From positions 18,059 through 82,058 of IMG/VR virus record IMGVR_UViG_3300050166_000039: a DNA stretch of 64,000 bases, one strand, 5' to 3'. A program made the position numbers and the translations under genes. Under the pieces are notes generated by a model. The model ran no database searches and was not told the origin of the DNA. It saw only the letters and a program-made list of their open reading frames with translations. Below, piece after piece: positions 39,323 to 47,661 of the stretch; positions within the stretch are counted from its first letter, which is position 1; each line of letters begins with the position of its first letter. Source of the DNA: a virus.

Positions 39323-39917
39323 AGAAACATTACCCTATTTATTAGACAGAACGGGCTTAATCGGTGCTGAGATTGGCGTTGAGACCGCTGCATTCAGTAA
39401 GTATCTATTAGACACAGGCTTATTCGAGAGACTGTACTCCATTGATCCATGGGCTGCATTAATTCCAGGAGTTACCCAGGATGGCGAGCAGTACTACTCA
39501 GAGAATGCAATGAAGACCTATCTATTAGCAAAGGACACTCTTAGAATGTACGGAGATCAATCCAGGATCCTAAGAACAGAGTCAGGTAAAGCAGTTAAGT
39601 ATTTTGAAGGTGCTGCCTTCGATTTCATCTTCTTAGATGGAGATCATACTACACAAGGAGTTAAGCTGGATCTTGAGACCTGGTGGCCGAAAATTAAAGT
39701 AGGAGGCATGCTAGCCGGTCATGATTATTTTGATGTTGAAATGGACTGTGGTAGTGGAATCATCTCTAACTTTGGAGTGAAGACGGCCGTTGATCGTTTT
39801 GTAGCCGAGAATGGCTTACAGCTCCATATAGTAGAAGAGCCTAATGATGCATTACAATGGCTACCTGAGCAAGAGCTGCCACAATGGGCAAGCTGGTACA
39901 TCTTGAAACAAAAGTAA
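39312..39917 (+). CDS. SAM-dependent methyltransferase (Methyltransf_24 type)
   Basis: 201 residues from the ATG at 39312. GAEIGVETAAFSKYLL is the SAM-binding glycine motif, YSIDPW the acidic loop, and FIFLDGDHTTQGVKLDLE the catalytic-side strand with DxDH. Family members methylate sugars or small molecules. A paralogue lies at 53636. Confidence 0.85.
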   Translation: MKGRETLPYLLDRTGLIGAEIGVETAAFSKYLLDTGLFERLYSIDPWAALIPGVTQDGEQYYSENAMKTYLLAKDTLRMYGDQSRILRTESGKAVKYFEGAAFDFIFLDGDHTTQGVKLDLETWWPKIKVGGMLAGHDYFDVEMDCGSGIISNFGVKTAVDRFVAENGLQLHIVEEPNDALQWLPEQELPQWASWYILKQK

Positions 39918-39940
39918 ACAGATCAATATAAGTTAAACAG

Positions 39941-40264
39941 ATGGCTAAATGTGATATACATATCTGGAACACAACCGACACTCAACCATGCTGGAAGTGT
40001 GAAGAGCTTAAATACAGTGAACGAAAAAAAGTTATTGATATGGCAAAGGAAACTTGTGTAATGTGTGGCAAAGAAACACCCTATGACATCAACGATCATG
40101 TAGATATGAGATTTGGTTACGTAGATGGTCTGGGTCAAACATGTAAAGATTGTAATAGACTGCATAACATCAATGAAGTTATCATTGAAGTGCCAGGAAA
40201 ATTAATCAGAGATACACCGAACGATCAGGAGTTAGGTGGAAAGATTAGAAGCTTATTAAGCTAA
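39941..40264 (+). CDS. Zinc-finger protein (HNH-like Cys layout)
   Basis: 107 residues with three CxxC pairs: CWKC, CVMC and CKDC, and two His nearby (NDHVD, RLHN). The second and third pairs bracket about 35 residues as in HNH-type or treble-clef zinc folds. Catalytic HNH residues are not evident. Confidence 0.75.
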   Translation: MAKCDIHIWNTTDTQPCWKCEELKYSERKKVIDMAKETCVMCGKETPYDINDHVDMRFGYVDGLGQTCKDCNRLHNINEVIIEVPGKLIRDTPNDQELGGKIRSLLS

Positions 40265-40271
40265 ATTAAAT

Positions 40272-40422
40272 TGTAGAGTGGCGAAATTGGCAGACGCGCA
40301 CTTCCTGTCTCGAAGGTGGGGATAACGAAATAAAGTAAGGATATCGGGGTAGACCACCAGCTTGCAAGCGCTATTGTCCTTAACCTAATTGCCCCTTGGT
40401 GGTTCGACTCCACCCTCTACAG
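40272..40422 (+). tRNA. tRNA-like gene with giant variable arm
   Basis: 151 nt. Acceptor TGTAGAG/CTCTACA and class II D arm GCG..CGC, T arm GGTGG/CCACC are perfect. A CACTTC-CTGTCTC-GAAGGTG arm follows the D arm; then about 75 nt form an oversized variable arm with GGGG/CCCC and TAAGGA/TCCTTA helices and a GCTTGCAAGC tip. Loop would read GUC if used, odd for a class II tRNA. Confidence 0.6.
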
Positions 40423-40427
40423 CACTG

Positions 40428-40455
40428 AAAGCTAACTCCAAAGGTTAGCTTTCTT
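40428..40455 (+). terminator. Intrinsic terminator after tRNA-like gene
   Basis: AAAGCTAAC/GTTAGCTTT, 9 bp, followed by a weak T-rich tail. Confidence 0.7.
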
Positions 40456-40475
40456 CAATTAAAAAAAGCCTAACA

Positions 40476-40991
40476 ATGAATACATTTAAGATGAGCCCAA
40501 AGGGTCTCGCAATGACGAAGGAGTTTGAACAGTTAATGCTTAAACCATATTTGTGTCCGGCCGGAGTTCCCACCATTGGATATGGTTGTACCCGATACGA
40601 GAATGGCAAAGCAGTAACCTTAAAGGATTCACCTGTTACAGAAAAGAGAGCCACTGAGCTCTTATTAAATTCGTTAAAGGAGTACGAGAAGACAGTGAAT
40701 ACTTTTGTTCAAACTAAAATTACGCAGAATCAATTCGATGCTCTGGTTGATTTCTGTTTTAACGTAGGTGTTTCAGCCTTGAAAGCCTCAACCCTGTTAA
40801 AGAAAGTGAATCTATACCCGAATGACCCAACCATTGAGCTTGAATTTTTAAAGTGGTGCAAGGCTGACGGAGCTCACAACGGTAAAGACGATGACGGCGA
40901 TGGAGAAGTAGATGAGAAAGGTGAAAAGCAAGTGCTAAAAGGCCTGTTAAGAAGAAGACAAGCCGAGGCAAAGTTATATTTTTCTAGATAA
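40476..40991 (+). CDS. Endolysin, GH24 lysozyme with Ca-binding-like insert
   Basis: 171 residues. KEFEQLMLKPYLCPAGVPTIGYG holds the catalytic Glu and the GYGCT block of T4/P22-type muramidases. Near residue 130 a DDDGDGEVDEKG segment looks like an EF-hand or dockerin loop inserted before the final RRRQAE helix. Cuts peptidoglycan for host lysis. Its last 8 bases overlap the convergent gene on the other strand. Confidence 0.9.
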   Translation: MNTFKMSPKGLAMTKEFEQLMLKPYLCPAGVPTIGYGCTRYENGKAVTLKDSPVTEKRATELLLNSLKEYEKTVNTFVQTKITQNQFDALVDFCFNVGVSALKASTLLKKVNLYPNDPTIELEFLKWCKADGAHNGKDDDGDGEVDEKGEKQVLKGLLRRRQAEAKLYFSR

Positions 40992-41574
40992 CATCATCGC
41001 TTTCCAGTAAAGTATATGTGAAGGAGTTTCCATGAATTTTGGAAGCTCTTTTACAGATAGACATAAATTCAGCAAAATCTTTTGCTCTTTTAAAAACTTG
41101 ACAGCCTTCACTCCAGTTTTCAACCCAAGTAGATTCAGTTTTAGAATTAGATTTATGGATGTTGATGCCAAATAAACCTGTTTGTGGTTTAACCTCATCA
41201 AATTTAGTATCCTTGTTAGCATCTCTAAAAACGGTTAAGGGCTTAGATTGACAAAGAGCCTCATATTTACCTTTATGCGTTCCTATATAATAGGCACTTC
41301 TATATTGTCCAGGTTTTAGAATAGCAACTCCGATTGGATTAGTTACCATCATCATTGCCTTTGTGCCTGGGTCAGTTGTAATAGCCCATTCAAAATACTT
41401 CCACTCTCCGCCCTCTTTAAAACTAATAGTGATTAGGTCATCGAATAGGTTAGTAACCTTATCGTTAGTCTTTTTATTTCTAATGCCAACTATATTAACG
41501 TCAAGGTCTCCGTTTGTAAACCATTTATAATTCTTCTTAAGCATTGACGCTTCAATCTGTTCTCTAGTGTACAT
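40984..41574 (-). CDS. L,D-transpeptidase-like (YkuD-like) protein, the only clear minus-strand gene
   Basis: 196 residues on the minus strand. FGINIHKSNSKTES followed by WSEGCQVFKR matches the HxxN...SxGC layout of YkuD-type cell-wall enzymes, with Cys as nucleophile; DANKDTKFDE earlier resembles a Ca-binding loop. Convergent with the lysozyme, so the two cell-wall enzymes can be regulated against each other. Phage proteins of this type are poorly studied. Confidence 0.78.
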   Translation of the reverse strand: MYTREQIEASMLKKNYKWFTNGDLDVNIVGIRNKKTNDKVTNLFDDLITISFKEGGEWKYFEWAITTDPGTKAMMMVTNPIGVAILKPGQYRSAYYIGTHKGKYEALCQSKPLTVFRDANKDTKFDEVKPQTGLFGINIHKSNSKTESTWVENWSEGCQVFKRAKDFAEFMSICKRASKIHGNSFTYTLLESDDVI

Positions 41575-41620
41575 TGTAAACTTTTTTCATTTTATCTATA
41601 TAACCACTAAAGCGATCAAA
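41575..41620. promoter_or_regulatory. Divergent 46-nt promoter gap
   Basis: Separates the minus-strand gene from the plus-strand gene at 41621. Contains TCTATATAACC, which reads TATATAG on both strands, similar to the late-like motif. Confidence 0.4.
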
Positions 41621-42217
41621 ATGGAGGTAAATTTCTCAGATACATTCAAACAAAGCCTTAAACGGGTTTATTGGGAACAGAGTTGGCTGTATAAAGTCTA
41701 TTCTTTTTTTAGAAGAGACCTATGGCAATTCTTCTCGAACATATACCGATTTAGAAAGGTACTATGGTCTCATAGATGGTGGGATTATCATTACACTCTA
41801 GAAGCATTGAAGACCTCTCTTGAGATTATGCAACTCGGCCTGATTGAGAAGGGAATAGAAGAGGACCAGAGCCTAAATAAGAAGATTGAGAAGATAGGCA
41901 GAGCGATTCAGATTATTAATGGTAAGAACGAATTAGATTTCATTGAGCGAGCAGAGGCTGAGTTAGGGCAGATCTTTCACCGGGATTGGCAGTTCGAAGA
42001 CCTGGGTAATGGTACAAGTAGACTAATAGATACGTTTACACCCGAGGAGAAGGAGCACAACCGTAGAGTGTATGATAGAGCAAGTGAAATAGAAAGAGAA
42101 GAGTGGGAAGAGTTATGGCAAATCTTCAAAGGAAAGAATCACAAGCAATGGAACCCCGATGAGATGTCATGGCATGAATGGTTCGATGGTGCAGGCATGG
42201 AGAGCTGGTGGGACTAA
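41621..42217 (+). CDS. Conserved phage hypothetical protein
   Basis: 198 residues from the ATG at 41621 (the ATG at 41567 lies in the opposite gene's start). WDYHYTLEALKTSLEIMQ is a recognisable phage-protein phrase; helical, Trp-rich, acidic end MSWHEWFDGAGMESWWD. Function unknown. Confidence 0.82.
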   Translation: MEVNFSDTFKQSLKRVYWEQSWLYKVYSFFRRDLWQFFSNIYRFRKVLWSHRWWDYHYTLEALKTSLEIMQLGLIEKGIEEDQSLNKKIEKIGRAIQIINGKNELDFIERAEAELGQIFHRDWQFEDLGNGTSRLIDTFTPEEKEHNRRVYDRASEIEREEWEELWQIFKGKNHKQWNPDEMSWHEWFDGAGMESWWD

Positions 42218-42244
42218 GATACATATAAAAAATATAGAATAAAG

Positions 42245-42811
42245 ATGAAACTAATTAAAGACTATGTGACCTGGTTATTTGAGTCTCAACAAGAAGAGGT
42301 CAATGAAGAGAAGCAGGGCTATGATTATGGCTGTGCGATGCTATACTTTGATTTTCCAGAGATGGCAGAACTGCACGATAAGATCGATCCTGAGCACGTG
42401 TTTGTGGACCCGAAAGACCCTAGCTTTGGTCTCGAGACCGAGCCACATTGCACTCTATTATATGGTCTACACGATGATGTAACGACGGAAGTGGTAGAGA
42501 ACGTAATGAAGAACTACGCCTTTGGTAACTGCACGATTCAGAACGCTTCTCTATTTGAGAATGAGAAGTTTGATGTGCTTAAATTTGATGTAGCCGGTGA
42601 TAATTTACATGACTGTAACAAGGAGCTGTGTAAGCTGCCTCACACTACGAATTTTCCAGACTATCACCCACACATGACGGTCGCATACCTGAAACCGGGA
42701 ATGGGAAAAGAGTATGCTGACATGTTTAGAGATAGAATGCACGAGTTGAAGCCTAAATATATCGTCTACTCAAAACCCGATGGCAGTAAAGATAGAATTG
42801 AATTAAGATAA
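42245..42811 (+). CDS. 2H phosphoesterase (LigT/2'-5' RNA ligase-like)
   Basis: 188 residues with the two HxT motifs of the family: EPHCTLL (His68, Thr70) and HPHMTVAYL (His143, Thr145). 2H enzymes open 2',3'-cyclic phosphates or make/break 2'-5' bonds on RNA, a step needed before some ligation reactions. Together with the kinase-like protein and two RNA ligases it completes a plausible RNA end-healing set. Confidence 0.88.
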   Translation: MKLIKDYVTWLFESQQEEVNEEKQGYDYGCAMLYFDFPEMAELHDKIDPEHVFVDPKDPSFGLETEPHCTLLYGLHDDVTTEVVENVMKNYAFGNCTIQNASLFENEKFDVLKFDVAGDNLHDCNKELCKLPHTTNFPDYHPHMTVAYLKPGMGKEYADMFRDRMHELKPKYIVYSKPDGSKDRIELR

Positions 42812-42812
42812 G

Positions 42813-43010
42813 ATGAGAGTAGGAGACCAATTTAGAACAAATCCTCTAGCGGCTACACCCGGTGGCTCAACGATTCAGATAATTTATAAAGATGGCAGAG
42901 ATATGATCTATGATAAGATTAAGTCTCCGGCGGCTTACATTGCAAAATTAAGTTTAAGCGAGATTAAGCAGCTTTTTATAAATGGTAGAGAGATAAAGAT
43001 TGTAAATTAA
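42813..43010 (+). CDS. Small hypothetical protein
   Basis: 65 residues, basic, beta-rich start (MRVGDQFRTNPLAATPGG). One base after the 2H gene. Ends just before a terminator-promoter. Confidence 0.72.
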   Translation: MRVGDQFRTNPLAATPGGSTIQIIYKDGRDMIYDKIKSPAAYIAKLSLSEIKQLFINGREIKIVN

Positions 43011-43035
43011 TTGAAACTTTTTTGAAAATAAATGA

Positions 43036-43064
43036 CCCGAGATTTTTTAGTCTCGGGTTTTTTA
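43036..43064 (+). terminator. Intrinsic terminator (fourth of five alike)
   Basis: CCCGAGA/TCTCGGG, loop TTTTTTAG, tail TTTTTTA. Confidence 0.86.
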
Positions 43065-43075
43065 GTTATATTTAC
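43043..43075 (+). promoter_or_regulatory. Promoter overlapping terminator
   Basis: Loop T-run at 43043 and TATATTTAC at 43067-43075; ATG 25 nt downstream. Confidence 0.74.
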
Positions 43076-43099
43076 CTATAACAATTAAACAAGCACATT

Positions 43100-43534
43100 A
43101 TGAAAAACTCAAACATCATCTTAGCTAACAAAAAAGACATTCATGTAACGAACGTATTAGAAGGATATAACTCTGGTAAGTTTCGCTTTGTGGTTAAATG
43201 TCGCGCAGGTTTCTTAACCGTTTATGATGCTCGTGATTTTGAGAATGAGCGTTACTTTAAGTATCCAGAGACCTTGGTAGCTGACTATAAGAAAAACTCA
43301 TTGATGACAGTTCAATTTCAACCCGAAGGAACTGAATTTTGGTTGACAGTTTTTGCTCGTCAAGGCAAGAAGATTCCAGTGATCGATGAGACTATCTTAG
43401 CTAATCTTACCGTTGGCACTATCAATTCATGCTGGTTAAATACAGCCTTATACAGCCAATCACAGTATCAATTAGTTGAAGCTAAAACCTGGGCAGATAA
43501 AGCCTTTGTACTGAATGAAAAAATAATTGCCTAA
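43100..43534 (+). CDS. Hypothetical protein
   Basis: 144 residues, monocistronic between two promoters. Mixed alpha/beta, no motif recognised. Shares the tail wording KIIA with the next small protein, probably by chance. Confidence 0.78.
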   Translation: MKNSNIILANKKDIHVTNVLEGYNSGKFRFVVKCRAGFLTVYDARDFENERYFKYPETLVADYKKNSLMTVQFQPEGTEFWLTVFARQGKKIPVIDETILANLTVGTINSCWLNTALYSQSQYQLVEAKTWADKAFVLNEKIIA

Positions 43535-43537
43535 ATA

Positions 43538-43570
43538 TTTTTTTATTTCGGGAATTATAGTTATATTTAC
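43538..43570 (+). promoter_or_regulatory. Stand-alone promoter
   Basis: T-run at 43538, CGGG box, TATATTTAC at 43562-43570; ATG 25 nt downstream. Confidence 0.8.
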
Positions 43571-43594
43571 CTATAACAATTAAACAAGACGACG

Positions 43595-43879
43595 ATGTTT
43601 CCAATTTTAATTCCAAAAAGTCTCAAACTTAGTAGCACCGGGCCTTCAATCATCACCTTAAATAACTATACGTCATTAAGTGATGATCAGTTCTTTGCGA
43701 AATTAACAGAGACTTGTAACGAAGCCGGCGTCAATACAGCCCTGGGCTATATTGAAAAGTGGAACAACTTTGATTCTTTAAAAGAAGGAGAAAAGGTTAG
43801 ATTTGTAAAAGAAATAGAAGAACCTGAGTATTTTACCTTCAAAGCCCGTTTTAAAAGAGCCTTAAAAATAATTGCCTAA
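43595..43879 (+). CDS. Hypothetical protein
   Basis: 94 residues, monocistronic. Helical middle (FFAKLTETCNEAGVNTALGYIEKW) and basic tail. Not recognised. Confidence 0.75.
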   Translation: MFPILIPKSLKLSSTGPSIITLNNYTSLSDDQFFAKLTETCNEAGVNTALGYIEKWNNFDSLKEGEKVRFVKEIEEPEYFTFKARFKRALKIIA

Positions 43880-43882
43880 ATA

Positions 43883-43915
43883 TTTTTTTATTTCGGCAAT
43901 TATAGTTATATTTAC
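43883..43915 (+). promoter_or_regulatory. Stand-alone promoter
   Basis: T-run at 43883 and TATATTTAC at 43907-43915; ATG 21 nt downstream. Upstream 20 bases are nearly identical to the promoter at 43538. Confidence 0.8.
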
Positions 43916-43935
43916 CTATCTTAAATAATAACAAC

Positions 43936-44166
43936 ATGAGCGAAGAGCAAATCTATAACGAGCAACAAGAGTACAAAGAGTATCAACGTCTAATCAATAC
44001 CGTTGAGAGATTGACTCAAGCCGAATATGAGTTGTGTAAGAGATGGAATCCTGAGGAGGCTTGGAAGTACTTAAACGATATCGGTGACGGTCGTTGGTTA
44101 AACATCAACGTTTACTCCGAGGTAGACAAAGAAGAGTATGATTTACGCAGAGAACATGGCTTTTAA
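43936..44166 (+). CDS. Small acidic hypothetical protein
   Basis: 76 residues, highly charged and helical (EEQIYNEQQEYKEYQRLIN). First gene of a short operon of membrane-type small proteins. Confidence 0.75.
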   Translation: MSEEQIYNEQQEYKEYQRLINTVERLTQAEYELCKRWNPEEAWKYLNDIGDGRWLNINVYSEVDKEEYDLRREHGF

Positions 44167-44177
44167 ACCAATCTAAA

Positions 44178-44342
44178 ATGAACAAGTTCAAACCTTTTAT
44201 TTTCACAGCGACCGGAGCATTAATGTTGGTTTGCTACACTGTCTTAGATCGCATCTATGGCGTAGAAGTCAGCTTTTCTAAGTATGCTCTATGCGTCATG
44301 GTAATCATTTTCGGGGTCTACTTAAATTCTAATCAAAAATAG
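44178..44342 (+). CDS. Small membrane protein with two hydrophobic segments
   Basis: 54 residues, MNKFKPFIFTATGALMLVCY..., second helix near the end (LCVMVIIFGVYL). Short basic ends. Stop is 2 bases before the next ATG. Confidence 0.68.
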   Translation: MNKFKPFIFTATGALMLVCYTVLDRIYGVEVSFSKYALCVMVIIFGVYLNSNQK

Positions 44343-44344
44343 TT

Positions 44345-44599
44345 ATGTTAAGCGCAGCAAAATATGTAATCGTCGATGGATTTGCCATCGTCTTCTCCGC
44401 CGGAATCAAACATAGTGATATGGTCAGCTCTAATAAAAAAGCTGAAGGTGCAGGATTTGTAAGATTTTCAACAGAAGTTGATGAATATGGAGAGACCATT
44501 ATCAAGGCAGATGCTTATGGTAAATCTATCTCATTAGGCGTAGAATCACGAGAAAGAGATTCGAGAATTTTAACAATGCAAATTACTAATACGTATTAA
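44345..44599 (+). CDS. Conserved phage hypothetical protein
   Basis: 84 residues. FAIVFSAGIKHSDM followed by GAGFVRFS is a phrase shared by small phage proteins of unknown role. Soluble. Confidence 0.75.
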   Translation: MLSAAKYVIVDGFAIVFSAGIKHSDMVSSNKKAEGAGFVRFSTEVDEYGETIIKADAYGKSISLGVESRERDSRILTMQITNTY

Positions 44600-44600
44600 T

Positions 44601-44816
44601 ATGTCAAAGAAAACAACTTATACTTTCAGGCCTATTTCATTTCCAAGTATCTTTTTTACCCTACCAACGGCAATGATCGGCTATCAAATTCATGGCAGTG
44701 TATTCTGGTCTATCATCGACTTTCTTTTCTGGCCGCTTGTATGGATAAAATGGTTTATCTATCATGAAGTGACTCTTTCTATCATCAAGGCTGCTTTTAG
44801 CTGGTTCTTAGTGTAA
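44601..44816 (+). CDS. Small membrane protein
   Basis: 71 residues, with hydrophobic segments PSIFFTLPTAMIG and WSIIDFLFWPLVWIKWFI; a common membrane-protein type in phages of Bacteroidetes. TAATG overlap with the aminotransferase. Confidence 0.75.
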   Translation: MSKKTTYTFRPISFPSIFFTLPTAMIGYQIHGSVFWSIIDFLFWPLVWIKWFIYHEVTLSIIKAAFSWFLV

Positions 44817-45961
44817 TGAATATGAAAATACCTTTATTCAAAGTTAATGTGTCTGAGGAGGCTATTAGTAGAGTCAGCGAGGTTCTACGAAGTGGCTTTA
44901 TTGGGCAGGGTCAGGTTGTAAATGAATTTGAATCAGAGCTATGCAACTACCTTGGCACCCAGAATGTTTTGACTCTGAATTCTGCGACGGCGGCGGAGCA
45001 TTTAGCCCTACATCTTCTAAAAAAGAAGAGTGCTTGGTGGACGGGAATGGAAGAAGGAGATGAGGTTCTCACAACACCCTTAACGTGCACTGCCACAAAC
45101 TGGCCTATTCTCGCAAACGGATTCAATATTAAATGGGTAGACATTGATCCAGCTACGCTAAACATGGATCTCGATGATTTGGCAAGAAAAATAACAGCAA
45201 AAACCAAGGTGATTGTTGTAGTACATTGGGGTGGCTACCCGATCGACCTAGATCGCTTAAAGCAGATTCAATTAAAGTGCTTTGATCTATACGGGTTTGA
45301 ACCTATTATAATCGAAGACTGTGCACACGCAATGGGAGCTAAATACGATGGCAAGTTAATAGGTTCACATGGAAATATTTGTACTTTTAGTTTACAGGCA
45401 ATCAAGCACGTCACTTCGGGAGATGGCGGAATCTTAACCCTGCCTTATAAGCAGTGGTATGATAGAGCAAAGAAGTTAAGATGGTACGGTATTGACAGAG
45501 ACAGTCCTCGTAGAGATTTTAGATGTGAACCAGACATTGAAGAATGGGGCTTTAAGTTTCACATGAACGATATTAATGCTGCCATTGGAGTTGAAAACTT
45601 TAAACAGAAAGATCAGATCATCGAGAGACACAAACAGAACGCAGCTTACTATGACAAGGAATTACATGAAGTTGCGGGTATCACGCTCTTAGAAAGAAAT
45701 CATAGGGCAGAGGGTTCATTCTGGATTTATAGTCTACTAGTTGAAAACAGAGAAGCATTTCAATTACACATGGAAAAGAAAGGAATCTCAACCTCGCAGG
45801 TTCACCAACGAAATGATCAACACACATGTGTAAAAGAGTTTAGAACCATCTTGCCTAATCTCGACTCGGTTATAGATAAGATAATTTCGATCCCGGTAGG
45901 TTGGTGGGTTACGGATGAAGACAGGAAATATATCGTAAACTCAATAAAAGAAGGTTGGTAA
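44816..45961 (+). CDS. Sugar aminotransferase (DegT/DnrJ/EryC1/StrS family)
   Basis: 381 residues. GFIGQGQVVNEFESEL at the start, EDCAHAMGAKYDGKLIG with the cofactor-binding Asp, and FSLQAIKHVTSGDGG with the PLP Lys near residue 195. Transfers an amino group to a keto-sugar nucleotide. Followed with overlaps by a methyltransferase and a glycosyltransferase, so the amino sugar is probably methylated and attached. Confidence 0.93.
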   Translation: MNMKIPLFKVNVSEEAISRVSEVLRSGFIGQGQVVNEFESELCNYLGTQNVLTLNSATAAEHLALHLLKKKSAWWTGMEEGDEVLTTPLTCTATNWPILANGFNIKWVDIDPATLNMDLDDLARKITAKTKVIVVVHWGGYPIDLDRLKQIQLKCFDLYGFEPIIIEDCAHAMGAKYDGKLIGSHGNICTFSLQAIKHVTSGDGGILTLPYKQWYDRAKKLRWYGIDRDSPRRDFRCEPDIEEWGFKFHMNDINAAIGVENFKQKDQIIERHKQNAAYYDKELHEVAGITLLERNHRAEGSFWIYSLLVENREAFQLHMEKKGISTSQVHQRNDQHTCVKEFRTILPNLDSVIDKIISIPVGWWVTDEDRKYIVNSIKEGW

Positions 45962-46518
45962 TGTATCAGAATCCAGAAATAGAGTCTTCTTACAGAGAGA
46001 ACGATTTAGGCAAGATTTTGTATGATCAGGTAATAGAACATAGACCCAAACTCATAGTTGAGTTTGGCTGCTTGTATGGTTACTCAACTGTTGCGATGGC
46101 TATGGCTCTTAGAGATTTAGGAGAAGGTAAGATTATAAGTTATGATCTTTGGGAGTCTTATCCTTTTAAACACTCAACTAGAGATGAAACTGTTAAAAAT
46201 ATTTCTAAGTATGAATTACAGGACTGGGTTGAATTTAAACAAATGAGCTACTATGAATGGTTAGAGAACCCTACTCAATTTGATCTTTTACACCTGGACA
46301 TTTCTAATGATGGAGATACAATACTAATCACCAAGAAAGCTTTACACAATAGATTAAACAATGGATCAAAAATACTATTTGAGGGTGGAAGTGTAGAACG
46401 TGATGAAATCGAGTGGATGAAGGAGTATAATAAAGTTCCATTCAACTCTATAAAGGAAAGAGCGGGTTACACTGTAATTGACAATAGATTTCCTTCAATT
46501 TCAATGCTAAACAATTAA
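45961..46518 (+). CDS. SAM-dependent methyltransferase
   Basis: 185 residues from the ATG in the TAATG overlap. LIVEFGCLYGYSTVAMAMAL is the glycine-rich SAM motif, SYDLWE the ribose-binding acid, DLLHLDISNDGD the later strand. Likely sugar O- or N-methylation within this cluster. Confidence 0.8.
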   Translation: MYQNPEIESSYRENDLGKILYDQVIEHRPKLIVEFGCLYGYSTVAMAMALRDLGEGKIISYDLWESYPFKHSTRDETVKNISKYELQDWVEFKQMSYYEWLENPTQFDLLHLDISNDGDTILITKKALHNRLNNGSKILFEGGSVERDEIEWMKEYNKVPFNSIKERAGYTVIDNRFPSISMLNN

Positions 46519-46519
46519 A

Positions 46520-47626
46520 ATGAAAAAGACTTTAATATTTCCTAAAACACACGGAAGATCTGATTGGAAGAACGTTTCCAAAGAAGGAATAGAAACTATC
46601 ATCTTTACCGGTAATTACTTCGACTCTTCTAGAATGTTGAACGAAAACTTGATTGATAACTTTTTAGAGATTGTAAAATTTGCCAGAGAAAATGACAATG
46701 TAATACTGTTACTAGGAGATCATGATCTACAATACTTAGAAAATCAACCCAAGACACTTGGATACAGGGAAGATGGAGCTCTTCTATTTAGAAATGCAAT
46801 TATTGAAAACACTGATTTGTTCTTAACGGAGTGGACTAAAGATGGAGTTACTTATAAACAACAATCTGCCGAATCACAGGATGGAATCATACCCTTGATA
46901 GAAGAAAAGTACTATATAGATGGTGTAGAATTTCCATTGATCTATAAGATCATAACACAGAACCCATGGATTGAAAAGCCCTATGAATACAATATAGTAG
47001 ATGGTTTTAAGGTTGGTATTTATGCACCTTATATGTTTAATATAGATCAGTCCGTAATAGATGCACAGAAGAGAGTGTTTGACCTATTTAACATTAAAAT
47101 AAATCAGATATTTTGGGAGAAGCAACACGCTGATTTCATGAATCATCTTACTCGTACTGAAAACGTTGATTTCTTTATCTTCTTTGACATTGACTCAATT
47201 CCGCTTAGACCTGATTTTTTAGAATACGTAATTAGAGAAACTGGAAAAGATAAAATCATGGGAGTTGAGCAAGTTTCAGCTCACGTCCCTGGATATGAGT
47301 TTGAACCCTTTGCAGCTCCCGCTTGTTTTATTATATCAAGGGATCTGTATCATAAAATGGGCATGCCTCCCTTTGATGTCACATATCGAGGAGACGATAC
47401 ACAGGAATTAACCTATATTGCCAATGAAACGGGAATTCCGGTTAGATTTATCAGATTTACCCACTGTGAAGAGCTACACTATCATTGGAAATTCAAAGAT
47501 GGTAGGCAGTATGGATTTGGAAATACGTATGAGGATTTAGTGTTCCATAATTTTGAATCCAGGTTCAATGAAAAGTTAAAATACTTCTTTGATAAGTGCG
47601 AAGAGGTGATCGCTAAATACTCATAA
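46520..47626 (+). CDS. Fused phosphatase-like and glycosyltransferase-like protein
   Basis: 368 residues. The N-terminal part (about 1-80) echoes calcineurin phosphatases: PKTHGRSDWKN, FTGNYFDSS and LLGDHDLQYL stand where DIHG, GDYxDRG and GNHD occur, but several metal ligands are changed. The C-terminal part (about 160-360) has FFIFFDIDSIPLRPD, a DxD glycosyltransferase site, and a late HYHWKFKDGR. An unusual pairing; the first part may be regulatory. Confidence 0.68.
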   Translation: MKKTLIFPKTHGRSDWKNVSKEGIETIIFTGNYFDSSRMLNENLIDNFLEIVKFARENDNVILLLGDHDLQYLENQPKTLGYREDGALLFRNAIIENTDLFLTEWTKDGVTYKQQSAESQDGIIPLIEEKYYIDGVEFPLIYKIITQNPWIEKPYEYNIVDGFKVGIYAPYMFNIDQSVIDAQKRVFDLFNIKINQIFWEKQHADFMNHLTRTENVDFFIFFDIDSIPLRPDFLEYVIRETGKDKIMGVEQVSAHVPGYEFEPFAAPACFIISRDLYHKMGMPPFDVTYRGDDTQELTYIANETGIPVRFIRFTHCEELHYHWKFKDGRQYGFGNTYEDLVFHNFESRFNEKLKYFFDKCEEVIAKYS

Positions 47627-47661
47627 AATTAAACTAAATCACATATTCTCATATAATCAAT

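Noticed and set aside
40272-40422. tmRNA
   Set aside because: No tag reading frame and no typical tmRNA 5' end; it has a normal class II D arm, which tmRNA lacks.
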